This document shows positions 25,236 through 33,389 of a stretch of 35,401 nt of DNA, in pieces. Position 1 is the first letter of the stretch. The number at the start of each line of letters is the position of its first letter. A model generated the notes under the pieces. It did no database searches, was not told where the DNA came from, and was given only the letters and a program-made list of their open reading frames with translations. The DNA is from an uncultured Prevotella sp. (GTDB taxonomy: Bacteria > Bacteroidota > Bacteroidia > Bacteroidales > Bacteroidaceae). Position numbers and translations under genes: made by a program. The stretch lies in NCBI GenBank assembly GCA_900318395.1, contig ONKL01000027.1:1-35401 (forward strand). Reading direction: 5' to 3'.

Positions 25236-27248
25236 CTATTTCTTATCAAGCTGCTCGTAAACAGAATTGTTCGAGATGTATTCAGGAACAATCTCCTTCA
25301 TTTTCTTGACCGTTGCCATGTCATCAAAACGTTTGGAGATGGCAATCAACTCATCAATTTCCTTGCTCACCTTCTGATAATCATATTCGCGGACCTCTGC
25401 GATACGGATCTTCTCATGGAAGGTCGGCTTGGTGCCCTCCAGTTCATTGAGCACCTCCTCATAAAGTTTCTCACCTGGACGCAGACCAGTGAACTTCACT
25501 TCCACATTCTTAGCACCCGAGAGTTTGATCATCCTCTTCGCCAGATCGGCAATCTTCACGGGCTGTCCCATATCGAAGACGAAAATCTCACCGCCATTAC
25601 CCTTCGTACCTGCCTCTAACACGAGTTTACAAGCCTCAGGTATCAGCATAAAGAAACGAACGATATTCTCATCAGTCACAGTCACAGGACCACCCTTCTT
25701 GATCTGTTCACGGAACAAGGGGATAACACTGCCATTCGAGCCCAGCACATTTCCGAAACGCGTGGTCACAAACTGAGTACGGGCAGAAGGACCACCCATC
25801 TGCGAAGCCGTGATAAAACTCATCTTATTGCCAAGAGTCTGCAGGAACGAACTGAGTTTCTTCTCCTTGACCGCCTGATCGAGACTCTGCACGTAGATCT
25901 CGCAGATACGCTTCGAACAGCCCATCACATTCGTCGGGTTCACAGCTTTGTCGGTCGAAACCATCACAAACTTCTTCACCCCGTATTTCACGCTCAGGTC
26001 AGCAATCACTTTCGTACCATAGATATTATTCAGCACAGCCTCCGAGGGGTTGTCCTCCATCATTGGCACATGCTTATACGCAGCCGCATGGAACACATAG
26101 TCAGGACGGAAACGCTTGAAGATACTCTCCATGTGCGCCTCGTTGCAGATACTCGTTACCACCGTTTCGGCAGGGATATCAGGATATTGGTTCTCCATCA
26201 TCAGACGGATATCATGCTCAGGGGTCTCTGCCTGGTCGATGAGCATCATCGCAGCAGGTTTGAACTGAGCCACCTGACGAACCATCTCTGAGCCGATAGA
26301 ACCAGCCGAGCCACTAATCAGCACTCGCTGACCTGAGAGAAGTTCTTCTACCGACTTCAGGTCTACACGAATCTCATCACGCGGCAGCAGATCCTCCACA
26401 CTCACCTCCTGCAACTGAACCTGACTGTCAGCGCTAGAGTCACTGTGGTCTTGATCTTCATCCAGTTCCTTGGCATTCTGAGCCATGTAAATCTTAGCAC
26501 CAGCCCCGAGAATAACATCCTGCAAATCTTGGTTCTGACGGAACTCCTTCGTTCGATAAGGTGCTACGAGAACGCCCTCGATATCATTGTTCTTGATAAT
26601 CTCAGCCAGATTGTCAGAGACTGAGTATACACGCTCACCCATTATCTGCTGGTGCTTCGTGTTCTTATGATGCGTAATGAATCCTTTGACTACGTAGCGT
26701 CTGGGGCGCTGGTTCTGGATATTCTTTGCCAATCCCACACCACCCGACATGGCACCATAGATGAGCACACGCACAGCACGTGAATTCGAGAATGCCACGT
26801 CATAGAGTGTCTTCACGAAGATACGCAGTCCCCACATAAAGAGGGTAGCGATCAGGTAGATGAGGAAAATACTCGTCGTATTGAAATGCACGAACAAGTG
26901 ACCAGGCAACTCTGACATACCGATCTGTGCCACCAGCACCAGACACAGACTCACAGCATTGCCATAGACCACGCGCATCAGATCGACAAAGCTCGCATAG
27001 CGCATGAAGCCAGAGTACGTGTGGAACAGTCTGAAACCCACCATACTCAAAAGCACAAAGCAGATGAGCGTGTTGAGCACCCTCAAGGTATTTTCAAATA
27101 GCATGACGGCACTATTGAAAATCCAATAGGTTAGCATTCCACTACAGATAATAATGGCGCAGTCAATAAGCAGAATACACCAATACGGCAACGAATTCTT
27201 AGTAAAATACCAATTTAATATCTTGTCAAACGGATTCTTCATTTCCAA
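25236..27248 (-). CDS. CapD/WbpM-like membrane NDP-sugar 4,6-dehydratase
   Basis: A membrane-bound nucleotide-sugar dehydratase of the kind that makes UDP-linked deoxy-amino sugars for surface polysaccharides. It is 670 residues, or 668 if it starts at the second Met. About four N-terminal transmembrane helices (20-150) are followed by a CoA-binding-like domain (about 155-260). The Rossmann SDR domain begins at ISGSAGSIGS (G313, G316, G319). The active-site segment STDKAVNPTNVMGCSK shows Met442 in place of the usual Tyr, with Lys446, as in WbpM/FlaA1. The stretch after KRICEIYVQSL (AVKEKKLSSFLQTLGNKM) looks about 15-20 residues longer than relatives I recall. Well-placed -33 and -7 boxes lie upstream. 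Confidence 0.92.
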   Translation of the reverse strand: MEMKNPFDKILNWYFTKNSLPYWCILLIDCAIIICSGMLTYWIFNSAVMLFENTLRVLNTLICFVLLSMVGFRLFHTYSGFMRYASFVDLMRVVYGNAVSLCLVLVAQIGMSELPGHLFVHFNTTSIFLIYLIATLFMWGLRIFVKTLYDVAFSNSRAVRVLIYGAMSGGVGLAKNIQNQRPRRYVVKGFITHHKNTKHQQIMGERVYSVSDNLAEIIKNNDIEGVLVAPYRTKEFRQNQDLQDVILGAGAKIYMAQNAKELDEDQDHSDSSADSQVQLQEVSVEDLLPRDEIRVDLKSVEELLSGQRVLISGSAGSIGSEMVRQVAQFKPAAMMLIDQAETPEHDIRLMMENQYPDIPAETVVTSICNEAHMESIFKRFRPDYVFHAAAYKHVPMMEDNPSEAVLNNIYGTKVIADLSVKYGVKKFVMVSTDKAVNPTNVMGCSKRICEIYVQSLDQAVKEKKLSSFLQTLGNKMSFITASQMGGPSARTQFVTTRFGNVLGSNGSVIPLFREQIKKGGPVTVTDENIVRFFMLIPEACKLVLEAGTKGNGGEIFVFDMGQPVKIADLAKRMIKLSGAKNVEVKFTGLRPGEKLYEEVLNELEGTKPTFHEKIRIAEVREYDYQKVSKEIDELIAISKRFDDMATVKKMKEIVPEYISNNSVYEQLDKK

Positions 27249-27267
27249 ATCATCTCCAAAACCGCCG

Positions 27268-27299
27268 CAAAATTAAAGAATATATTCCAATATTCCAAA
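27268..27299 (-). promoter_or_regulatory. Promoter of the CapD-like gene
   Basis: On the minus strand TTTG (27296-27299), a 20-base spacer, then TAATTTTG (27268-27275), about 20 bases before the ATG. This is a textbook Bacteroidota arrangement. Confidence 0.75.
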
Positions 27300-27339
27300 T
27301 AAACCAAACATTTTTTTTTTAAAACCTATAAAATAATGA

Positions 27340-27834
27340 CTATGCATCAGCAAAGACCTTACCGTCAGCCAAGGTTATCTGCAGTTTTGTGTACTCACTG
27401 TGGAAATCGTTTCTCAACCGATCCAGATACCTCCGACTCTCCCATTTGCACATAGGCAGGTCGTGCAACAGATAGTTGCCGCAAGTCTCCGGTGTTGTTG
27501 CAGGAACCTCACTTTGCGTCAGGATCCACTCCAGACAAGTGATGGTCAACTGGCGCATATCCTCTACGGTATACGCTCCCGTCATAATAATGTACATGCC
27601 CGTGAGACAACCCATTGGCCCGACATACACCACATCATTCTTCACCTCAGAATTCCTGAACCAAGTCGCCGTCAGATGCTCCAGGCTATGCATGGCAGCA
27701 GGAGCCACGGCAGGCTCTTGGTTGGGCTCAGTAATCCTCAGATCAAAGGTCGTAAAACCCTGATCAACCCTCGACACATAGATGCCGGGCTTCAGATGCG
27801 TATGATCAATTGTAAAACTCTGTATAACTTCCAT
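27340..27834 (-). CDS. luxS: S-ribosylhomocysteine lyase (AI-2 synthase)
   Basis: Cleaves S-ribosylhomocysteine to homocysteine and the autoinducer-2 precursor in the activated methyl cycle. It is 164 residues. Motifs: metal ligands in HSLEH (H49, H53), catalytic Cys76 in GPMGCLTGMY, and ligand Cys118 in ETCGNYL. The start MEVIQSFTIDH aligns with LuxS N-termini. It is monocistronic, divergent from the fimbrial lipoprotein gene, with its own promoter. Confidence 0.96.
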   Translation of the reverse strand: MEVIQSFTIDHTHLKPGIYVSRVDQGFTTFDLRITEPNQEPAVAPAAMHSLEHLTATWFRNSEVKNDVVYVGPMGCLTGMYIIMTGAYTVEDMRQLTITCLEWILTQSEVPATTPETCGNYLLHDLPMCKWESRRYLDRLRNDFHSEYTKLQITLADGKVFADA

Positions 27835-27863
27835 TTTTCTTAAATACGTTTACGTTTGAGCTG

Positions 27864-27894
27864 CAAAATTACGAATAAACAAGCAAACATGCAA
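27864..27894 (-). promoter_or_regulatory. Promoter of luxS
   Basis: On the minus strand TAATTTTG (27864-27871) is preceded, after a 20-base spacer, by TTG (27892-27894). The ATG follows 29 bases downstream. Confidence 0.6.
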
Positions 27895-27909
27895 TTTTTT
27901 CGCTAAAAA

Positions 27910-27941
27910 TTTGGTGGATTTCAGATTTTCTCTTATCTTTG
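27910..27941 (+). promoter_or_regulatory. Promoter of the FimB/Mfa2-like lipoprotein gene
   Basis: TTTG at 27910-27913, a 20-base spacer, TATCTTTG at 27934-27941, then 30 bases to the ATG at 27972. An upstream in-frame ATG at 27939 lies inside the -7 box and is therefore not the start. Confidence 0.8.
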
Positions 27942-27971
27942 CCGACGATATTTCATTTTAAATCTAAAATT

Positions 27972-29261
27972 ATGAAACATTTTCAACTTGCCTGTATGGG
28001 CGCAATTTTGACCCTCAGTGGATGTACTGAGGAAGTAATTAACACAGTAAACGAGGCATCAGGACCAGTCCAGACGTTCTCATTACTCAAGTTCAACACG
28101 CGTGGGGAAGGCGATATCACCACCCCGGGATATCTGTATCTATTTAAAGACAACAGTTGCGTGAGTCGACTGGACATGGGGGCTGACGGCCAGGTACCAG
28201 CCATGCCTCTATCTCCGGGTAGTTATGCCATCTATGCCATTGGTGGTGAAGACCTCGACCATTACGCCATCCCTGCCTCCGACGAAGCAGAAGCCACCAG
28301 TGTGATAGGTCTGAAGGCAGGGGCATCCATGGGGGATCTCTTAATGGGAGGCACCACCATCGAACTCGAGGAGGGTGAGACGGAAGAAGCTGCTTTGGAA
28401 CTGCAGCGCAAGGTATTTCGCCTCGAACAGGTTGTCGTGAGAAACGTACCCGATGAAGTCACAAAAGTCGAGTTAGCCATCTCCCCAGTCAGCGACAACA
28501 TCCTGCTCAACGGAACGTATGCCGACAAGACAAGCACATTGGTGGTGTCACTGAACAAAGGTGACGGAGGCACCTGGTCAGCCACGCCCCAACGCTATGC
28601 CCTCCCCTCATCCGTTGCCCCAACTATCGCCCTCAGTTTCACCACAGCCACTGGTGTAGAGGTCTACCGGAAAACGGTGGATGATGCCATTGCTGCAAAC
28701 ACGAAACTGAATATAGAGGGTACCTATGCTGAGACACAGCCCAGCACCTTCTCAGCCACCATCACAGCACAGGCCTGGCCAGCCTCACCTCGCGAGATCA
28801 GCTTCGATTTTGATGAGACCGACAATGGCGCTTTGGGGTCTGCGCCAGTCGCAGGACAGATGCATGACGGGTATTATGTGATTTCCGTGAATGAAGCTAA
28901 CAGGACAGCTATCTTACTGGCCAAGACACATATCAGTTACAAAGCCCCAGGTGAAAAAGCAGCTGATGCCCCTGAAGCCGACTGGATAGCCTCTTTCGTA
29001 GCACCCATGGCCTCCCTCGAGAAACCCTTTGCAGCTATTGGCGACTGGCGGCTCCCTACTTTTGCTGAGTGCAGCTATTTCACGGCCGATGCCACTCAGG
29101 TCATAGTTAGGAATGGCGCCTCTAGTGCCTACCTCTTCATGAACGACGATGGACTCCGCTGGGGACAGACCACTTTCAAAGACGAAGGCAATGAGTTCAA
29201 ATCAGGCGGTGGTTACAATTCCACCATCTACCTCCGCCCCGTTATCGAAGTATCCTATTGA
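27972..29261 (+). CDS. FimB/Mfa2-like fimbrial lipoprotein
   Basis: A 429-residue lipoprotein (signal MKHFQLACMGAILTLSGC, Cys18). Residues about 40-290 look like the two beta-sandwich domains of FimB/Mfa2-type fimbrillin anchors: YLYLFKDNSCVSRLDMG, LSPGSYAIYAIGG, MGGTTIELEEGETEEAALELQRKVFRL, LPSSVAPTIALSFTTATG. In Porphyromonas such proteins anchor and limit the length of surface fimbriae. The C-terminal 140 residues (YYVISVNEANRTAILLAKTH, DWRLPTFAECSYF) form an extra domain that I cannot name. No fimbrial shaft gene is nearby, so the partner must be elsewhere. Confidence 0.8.
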   Translation: MKHFQLACMGAILTLSGCTEEVINTVNEASGPVQTFSLLKFNTRGEGDITTPGYLYLFKDNSCVSRLDMGADGQVPAMPLSPGSYAIYAIGGEDLDHYAIPASDEAEATSVIGLKAGASMGDLLMGGTTIELEEGETEEAALELQRKVFRLEQVVVRNVPDEVTKVELAISPVSDNILLNGTYADKTSTLVVSLNKGDGGTWSATPQRYALPSSVAPTIALSFTTATGVEVYRKTVDDAIAANTKLNIEGTYAETQPSTFSATITAQAWPASPREISFDFDETDNGALGSAPVAGQMHDGYYVISVNEANRTAILLAKTHISYKAPGEKAADAPEADWIASFVAPMASLEKPFAAIGDWRLPTFAECSYFTADATQVIVRNGASSAYLFMNDDGLRWGQTTFKDEGNEFKSGGGYNSTIYLRPVIEVSY

Positions 29262-29301
29262 TTCCTAAACCAAAAAAAACAAAATAAAAACACTTTTATT
29301 C

Positions 29302-29330
29302 TTGTTTCCCCAATTAATTGACTATTTTTG
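29302..29330 (+). promoter_or_regulatory. Promoter of the uronate-activation operon
   Basis: TTG (29302-29304), an 18-base spacer, TATTTTTG (29323-29330), then 20 bases to the ATG at 29351. The longer ORF start at 29318 would precede the transcription start. Confidence 0.65.
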
Positions 29331-29350
29331 CAGCAAAAACGAATAAGACA

Positions 29351-30136
29351 ATGAAGAATATCGTAATAGCTGCAGGCTATGCCACGCGCTTGGGAGAGTT
29401 GACACGTAACTTTCCCAAGCCCCTTTTGAAGATTGGCCAGAGCACCATCTTAGGTCGTATGCTCGATGACATCGATCAGATTCCTGACATCGATGAGCAC
29501 ATCATCATCACCAATCACAAGTTCGCCCCCATCTTCCAAAACTTCCTCCTGGGGTCAGGCCCCAAAATTAAGTATCCAAAAGATACTTTAACTCGGGGCC
29601 TGACCCCAGAGTTTAAAAAAAGGGTGACGATTGTGGATGATGGGACGGAGACGAATGAAACCCGACTCGGGGCCGTGTGTGATTTGCTGTTTGCGATGGA
29701 TAAGTTGAAGATTGATGATGACATGCTGGTAGTTGCAGCGGATAACCTGCTGTTTTTCAGCTTCCAGAAGTTTGTCGATTTCGCTCGCGAGAAAGGCACA
29801 TCCTGCATCATGTGCCACGAAGAGCCGTCGATTGAGAAGCTCCAGCGCACAGGAGTAGTCGAGCTTGATGCCAACAACAAAGTGCTGGGCATGGAGGAGA
29901 AGCCTCAGATGCCGAAGAGCCACTGGGCAGTGCCACCTTTCTATATATATTTAAAGCACGACCTCGACCTTGTGCGTCACGCTATAGAGAATGGCTGTGG
30001 TAAAGATGCCCCAGGCAATCTGGCCCACTACATGGTAGAGCACACCACAATGCACGCCTGGCCCATGAGTGCCGGTCGTTTTGACATCGGAAGTTTGGAT
30101 ACGTATTACGAAGCCGTAGAAAAATATGGAAAATAA
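29351..30136 (+). CDS. Sugar-1-phosphate nucleotidyltransferase with an in-frame REP insert
   Basis: Transfers a nucleotide to a sugar-1-phosphate; with the next two genes probably UTP plus a uronic acid 1-phosphate, by context only. It is 261 residues. NTP-transferase motifs: AAGYATRLGELT...FPKPLL (residues 7-26) and the metal-binding VVAADNLLF (D131). Residues 67-86 (LGSGPKIKYPKDTLTRGLTP) are encoded entirely by the palindromic element at 29549-29609; normal family sequence resumes at KKRVTIVDDGTETNETRLGAV. The insert lies in a loop between IITNHKFAPIFQNF and the next strand, away from both motifs, so the enzyme may still fold. The kinase gene starts within its last 11 bases. Confidence 0.88.
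   Translation: MKNIVIAAGYATRLGELTRNFPKPLLKIGQSTILGRMLDDIDQIPDIDEHIIITNHKFAPIFQNFLLGSGPKIKYPKDTLTRGLTPEFKKRVTIVDDGTETNETRLGAVCDLLFAMDKLKIDDDMLVVAADNLLFFSFQKFVDFAREKGTSCIMCHEEPSIEKLQRTGVVELDANNKVLGMEEKPQMPKSHWAVPPFYIYLKHDLDLVRHAIENGCGKDAPGNLAHYMVEHTTMHAWPMSAGRFDIGSLDTYYEAVEKYGK
29549..29609. repeat. REP-like palindrome 1, inside the nucleotidyltransferase gene
   Basis: Outer arms CTGGGGTCAGGCCCC and GGGGCCTGACCCCAG enclose an inner hairpin TTAAGTATC-CAAAA-GATACTTTAA. Two units face each other. The whole element is open in the host frame. The inner part is identical to palindrome 3 at 32435-32499. Confidence 0.95.
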
Positions 30137-31271
30137 TTATCAATATCACATTTTCTCGCCTTATCGGGTATGTCCCTTGGGCGCTCATGTAGACCATCAG
30201 CATGGTCTGGTTACAGGTTTTGCCATCGACAAAGGCGTCGATCTCTGGTTTGACATACGCACTGACGGTCATGTCCATCTCGAGTCAAAGACATTCGAGG
30301 GCGTAGTTGATTTCGATATCGAAGCACCGACACAGGTGAAAGAAAGGCACTGGGGCGACTATGCCCGAGGAGCCAAGTATGCGCTAAAGAAGCGTTTTGA
30401 ACTTCAGCATGGTATCACCGGCGTGATTCAAGGCTCTCTGCCAGTAGGCGGCCTCAGTTCCTCTGCAGCAGTACTCATCGCCTATGTCGTGGCTTTTGCC
30501 AAGGCCAACGACATCACCCTCCAGCCTTTCGAGGTCGTCAAGATTGCCTCAGAGGCAGAGCGCGAGTATATCGGATTGAACAACGGTCTGCTCGATCAGG
30601 CATGTATCGCTTTGGGCAAGAAGGACGGTCTGCTCTTCCTTGATTGCGACTCTAACGACTGGCGCATCATCAAACGGCATCCCGACATGCCTGATTTCGA
30701 GATTGGCATATTCTTCAGCGGGTTGACCCGTTCGTTGGTAAACTCAGACTACAACCTGAGGGTGTACGAGTGTAAGACAGCAGCCTGGAACATGCTAGCC
30801 TATACCGATCAGCCGCTGAAGACTTTCGACAAGACCTTCCTGCGGGATATTCCTAAGACGACATTCGAGAAGACACGCATTGCCATGCCTGCAAGGTTTG
30901 CCCGTCGAGCCGAGCATTTCTATTCAGAGTACAGACGAGTGCGCCAGGGCGTAACAGCCTGGGAAACAGGCAATCTGAAACTTTTCGGCAAACTCTCGTT
31001 TGATTCTTGCGAAAGTTCGATTCACAATTACGAGTGCGGCTCCCCTGAACTCATTGCCATCTACGAGATCATGCGCTCGCTTCCTGGAGTCTACGGTGGT
31101 CGCTTCTCAGGAGCAGGTTTCAAAGGCGCCTGCATTTCTCTGGTCGATCCTGTCCGTAAAGCCGACATCGAGCGAGAACTCACCCAACGCTATCTCGAGC
31201 AATTCCCCGAATACGAGAAAACATTCCAAGTATTTTGGGTACATCCCGACAATGGCGCCCGTTTTATTTAG
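30126..31271 (+). CDS. Galacturonokinase-like GHMP sugar kinase
   Basis: A 381-residue GHMP kinase. ATP loop LPVGGLSSSAA (105-115); C-terminal GGRFSGAGFKGACISLV. The substrate motif is SPYRVCPLGAHVDHQ (11-25) instead of galactokinase's LIGEHTDYNGG. This, together with WGDYARGAKYAL and LNNGLLDQACIALGKKDGLLFLDCDS, closely recalls plant galacturonokinase (Arabidopsis GalAK), which makes galacturonic acid 1-phosphate. The neighbouring nucleotidyltransferase and uronate epimerase fit that reaction. Galactokinase or arabinokinase remain possible. It overlaps the upstream gene by 11 bases and ends 18 bases before the epimerase. No REP insert is present here. Confidence 0.83.
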   Translation: MENNYQYHIFSPYRVCPLGAHVDHQHGLVTGFAIDKGVDLWFDIRTDGHVHLESKTFEGVVDFDIEAPTQVKERHWGDYARGAKYALKKRFELQHGITGVIQGSLPVGGLSSSAAVLIAYVVAFAKANDITLQPFEVVKIASEAEREYIGLNNGLLDQACIALGKKDGLLFLDCDSNDWRIIKRHPDMPDFEIGIFFSGLTRSLVNSDYNLRVYECKTAAWNMLAYTDQPLKTFDKTFLRDIPKTTFEKTRIAMPARFARRAEHFYSEYRRVRQGVTAWETGNLKLFGKLSFDSCESSIHNYECGSPELIAIYEIMRSLPGVYGGRFSGAGFKGACISLVDPVRKADIERELTQRYLEQFPEYEKTFQVFWVHPDNGARFI

Positions 31272-31289
31272 ACATCATAACAAATTGAT

Positions 31290-32459
31290 ATGCAAAAGAT
31301 AGATTTAAACCACAAGACAATTCTGGTAACAGGCAGTGCCGGTTTTATCGGTTCAAACCTGGTAAAGCGTCTTTTAAAAGATCTACAAGGCGCAACCATC
31401 ATTGGCATCGACAATATGAACGATTATTACGATGTCACCTTAAAAGAATACCGCTTACACGAAATCTCCCTTCTGGGGTCAGGCCCCAAAACTAACCCGC
31501 AAGGGTCAGGCCCCGAAACTAAGTCGGAAGGGCCAGGTCCCGACTTCACTTCGGGGCCTGGCCCCAGGAACAAGTGGTATTTTGTCAAAGGCGACATTTC
31601 CTCGAAAGAGACCATCGAAAGACTCTTTGAAGACTATCGCTTCGATGTCGTGGTCAACCTTGCTGCTCAGGCTGGTGTCCGTTATTCGATTACCAATCCC
31701 GATGCTTATATCCTGTCAAACCTCATAGGCTTCTACAATATCCTCGAAGCATGCAGGAATTATCCCGTTGAACATTTGGTCTACGCCTCTTCATCCTCCG
31801 TTTATGGCGGCAACAAGAAAGTTCCCTTCAGCACCGACGACCGTGTAGACAATCCCGTTTCCCTCTATGCAGCCACGAAGAAGAGCAACGAACTCATGGC
31901 TCACTGCTACTCCAAGCTCTATGACATCCCCACCACTGGTCTCCGCTTCTTCACCGTCTACGGACCAGCAGGCAGACCCGATATGGCTTACTTTGGTTTC
32001 ACCAACAAATTGTTGAAGGGCGAGACCATCCAGATCTTCAACTATGGCAACTGCCGCCGCGATTTCACCTATGTCGATGACATCGTAGAGGGAATTGTGC
32101 GTGTGATGCAAGGAGCCCCAGAGCGCAAAAAAGGTGAAGATGGTCTTCCTGTCCCGCCTTACGCTATATATAATATAGGTGGAGGTCAGCCTGAAAGCCT
32201 GTTGGATTTCGTCCAGATTCTCCAGGAAGAATTAGTACGCGCAGGAGTCCTGCCCCAAGACTTCGACTTTGAGGCCCACAAGCAATTAGTGCCCATGCAG
32301 CCCGGAGATGTCCCGACCACTTATGCAGATGCAGCAGCCCTGGAGCGCGATTATGGTTTCACACCCAAGATCACGCTCCGTGAAGGTCTCCGCCATTTTG
32401 CCGAGTGGTACGCCCAGTTCTACCGCCAGCTTTCCTCTGGGGCCAGGCCCCGGAATTAA
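31290..32459 (+). CDS. UDP-glucuronate 4-epimerase-like SDR with REP-derived loop and C-terminus
   Basis: A 389-residue NAD-dependent epimerase. Rossmann motif GSAGFIGS (15-22); AAQAGVRYSITNPDAY (125-140), typical of UDP-glucuronate 4-epimerases; serines of ASSSSVYGG; catalytic Y193-xxx-K197 (YAATK). Expected reaction: UDP-galacturonate to UDP-glucuronate and back. Residues 62-93 are Gly/Pro-rich (LGSGPKTNPQGSGPETKS continuing EGPGPDFTSGPGPR) and encoded by an array of REP units at 31473-31567; family sequence resumes at KWYFVKGDIS. The last residues GARPRN and the TAA stop come from another REP at 32435-32499, so the original stop was probably lost or lies beyond it. Last gene of the operon. 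Confidence 0.9.
   Translation: MQKIDLNHKTILVTGSAGFIGSNLVKRLLKDLQGATIIGIDNMNDYYDVTLKEYRLHEISLLGSGPKTNPQGSGPETKSEGPGPDFTSGPGPRNKWYFVKGDISSKETIERLFEDYRFDVVVNLAAQAGVRYSITNPDAYILSNLIGFYNILEACRNYPVEHLVYASSSSVYGGNKKVPFSTDDRVDNPVSLYAATKKSNELMAHCYSKLYDIPTTGLRFFTVYGPAGRPDMAYFGFTNKLLKGETIQIFNYGNCRRDFTYVDDIVEGIVRVMQGAPERKKGEDGLPVPPYAIYNIGGGQPESLLDFVQILQEELVRAGVLPQDFDFEAHKQLVPMQPGDVPTTYADAAALERDYGFTPKITLREGLRHFAEWYAQFYRQLSSGARPRN
31473..31567. repeat. REP-unit array 2 (three direct, one inverted), inside the epimerase gene
   Basis: Units start at 31473 (CTGGGGTCAGGCCCC), 31502 (AGGGTCAGGCCCC) and 31529 (AGGGCCAGGTCCC), each followed by an RAA/CTAAG-type tail, then an inverted GGGGCCTGGCCCCAG ending at 31567. 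The array is in frame and has no stop in the host frame. Confidence 0.93.
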
Positions 32460-32499
32460 GTATCCAAAAGATACTTTAACTCGGGGCCTGACCCCAGAG
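32435..32499. repeat. REP-like palindrome 3, at the end of the epimerase gene
   Basis: CTCTGGGGCCAGGCCCC and GGGGCCTGACCCCAGAG arms with the same inner hairpin TTAAGTATC-CAAAA-GATACTTTAA as palindrome 1. The first unit is read GGG GCC AGG CCC CGG AAT TAA, ending the epimerase. Confidence 0.95.
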
Positions 32500-32518
32500 T
32501 AAAAAAATCCCGATAAAA

Positions 32519-32550
32519 TTTGGAAGTTTCAAAAAAACTTCTTAACTTTG
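32519..32550 (+). promoter_or_regulatory. Promoter of the RAYT gene
   Basis: TTTG at 32519-32522, a 20-base spacer, TAACTTTG at 32543-32550, then 32 bases to the ATG at 32583. The transposase therefore has its own promoter, independent of the upstream operon. Confidence 0.8.
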
Positions 32551-32582
32551 CAGCCGAAGAAATACTTAAATTTAGCTAAGAA

Positions 32583-33389
32583 ATGACACGACAACCCAGA
32601 CTTTCAAGTCAAAGCGGCATCTACCATGTGATGCTCAGAGGCGTAAATCGTCAACAGATCTTTGAAGACGAAGAAGACTACCGCAAGTTTACCTTCATCC
32701 TCCACGACATGACCTCCCCAAAAGACGAGTTACAGCGTCCTTTGCCTCCTCGTTGCGCATTGTATTCCTATTGCCTCATGCCCAACCATGTCCACCTGCT
32801 CATCCAAGAGAAAAAAGAAAAGCTCTCGAAGACCGTCAAGCAGATCGCCTCACGCTATGCGATGTACTACAACAACAAGTATGAACACTTCGGGCATCTC
32901 TTCCAAGACAGATTCAAGAGTGAGCCAGTAGATGACTATCCGTACTTCCTGACGCTTATCCGATATATCCATCAGAACCCCGTTGCAGGCAAACTATGTA
33001 AAAATGTCGAGGACTACGATTGGAGCAGTTGGGCAGAATACACCAATGCCCCCAAACGAGTGCCCGCCATATGCTCTGTCCGCAACGTTCTAAGCAAGAT
33101 TACGCTCGACGAGTTGAAAGAGCAAGTCCACACACCATTGCCGAAAGCCCAACAAGTCCTCGAATTCGACAGATACCGAGGCATTGCCCCAACCGATGCA
33201 GTAATCGACTTCCTTAAATCCACATATAATGTGAACGACCCAAAAGACCTCAAAACTTACCCGAAAGAGCAACGCGACGAGATTCTACAGGCAGTGCTGG
33301 ACTTCGGAGCCGGTATTAACCAGCTTTTCAGCCTCACTTCTATCAGCAAGTACATCATTTCGCGCGCTGGGGCCAGGCCCCGAAACTAA
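32583..33389 (+). CDS. REP-associated tyrosine transposase (RAYT, Y1/HUH)
   Basis: A 268-residue single-strand DNA transposase of the TnpA_REP/Y1 family. N-terminal SGIYHVMLRGVNRQQIF (11-27), HUH motif in YCLMPNHVHLLI (His69, His71), and presumed catalytic Tyr128 in RYIHQNPVAGKL. These enzymes bind and cut REP hairpins as single strands. A longer C-terminal part (about 150-262) includes VIDFLKSTYNVNDPKDLKTY, unlike short IS200 TnpA. The gene lies between palindromes 3 and 4, the classic RAYT arrangement, and its last residues GARPRN plus stop are encoded by palindrome 4. It is intact and has a good promoter, so it could still be active. Assignment is from motifs, not a search. Confidence 0.92.
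   Translation: MTRQPRLSSQSGIYHVMLRGVNRQQIFEDEEDYRKFTFILHDMTSPKDELQRPLPPRCALYSYCLMPNHVHLLIQEKKEKLSKTVKQIASRYAMYYNNKYEHFGHLFQDRFKSEPVDDYPYFLTLIRYIHQNPVAGKLCKNVEDYDWSSWAEYTNAPKRVPAICSVRNVLSKITLDELKEQVHTPLPKAQQVLEFDRYRGIAPTDAVIDFLKSTYNVNDPKDLKTYPKEQRDEILQAVLDFGAGINQLFSLTSISKYIISRAGARPRN

Noticed and set aside
25820-25880. Possible repeat-derived insertion in the CapD-like protein after KRICEIYVQSL
   Set aside because: The segment is longer than in relatives I recall, but its DNA shows no palindrome or match to other repeats in the window, so ordinary length variation is enough.
31473-31567. CRISPR-like or simple tandem repeat
   Set aside because: The units are imperfect, one is inverted, and the spacers are only 6-9 bases. 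They match the REP unit found elsewhere, not a CRISPR repeat.
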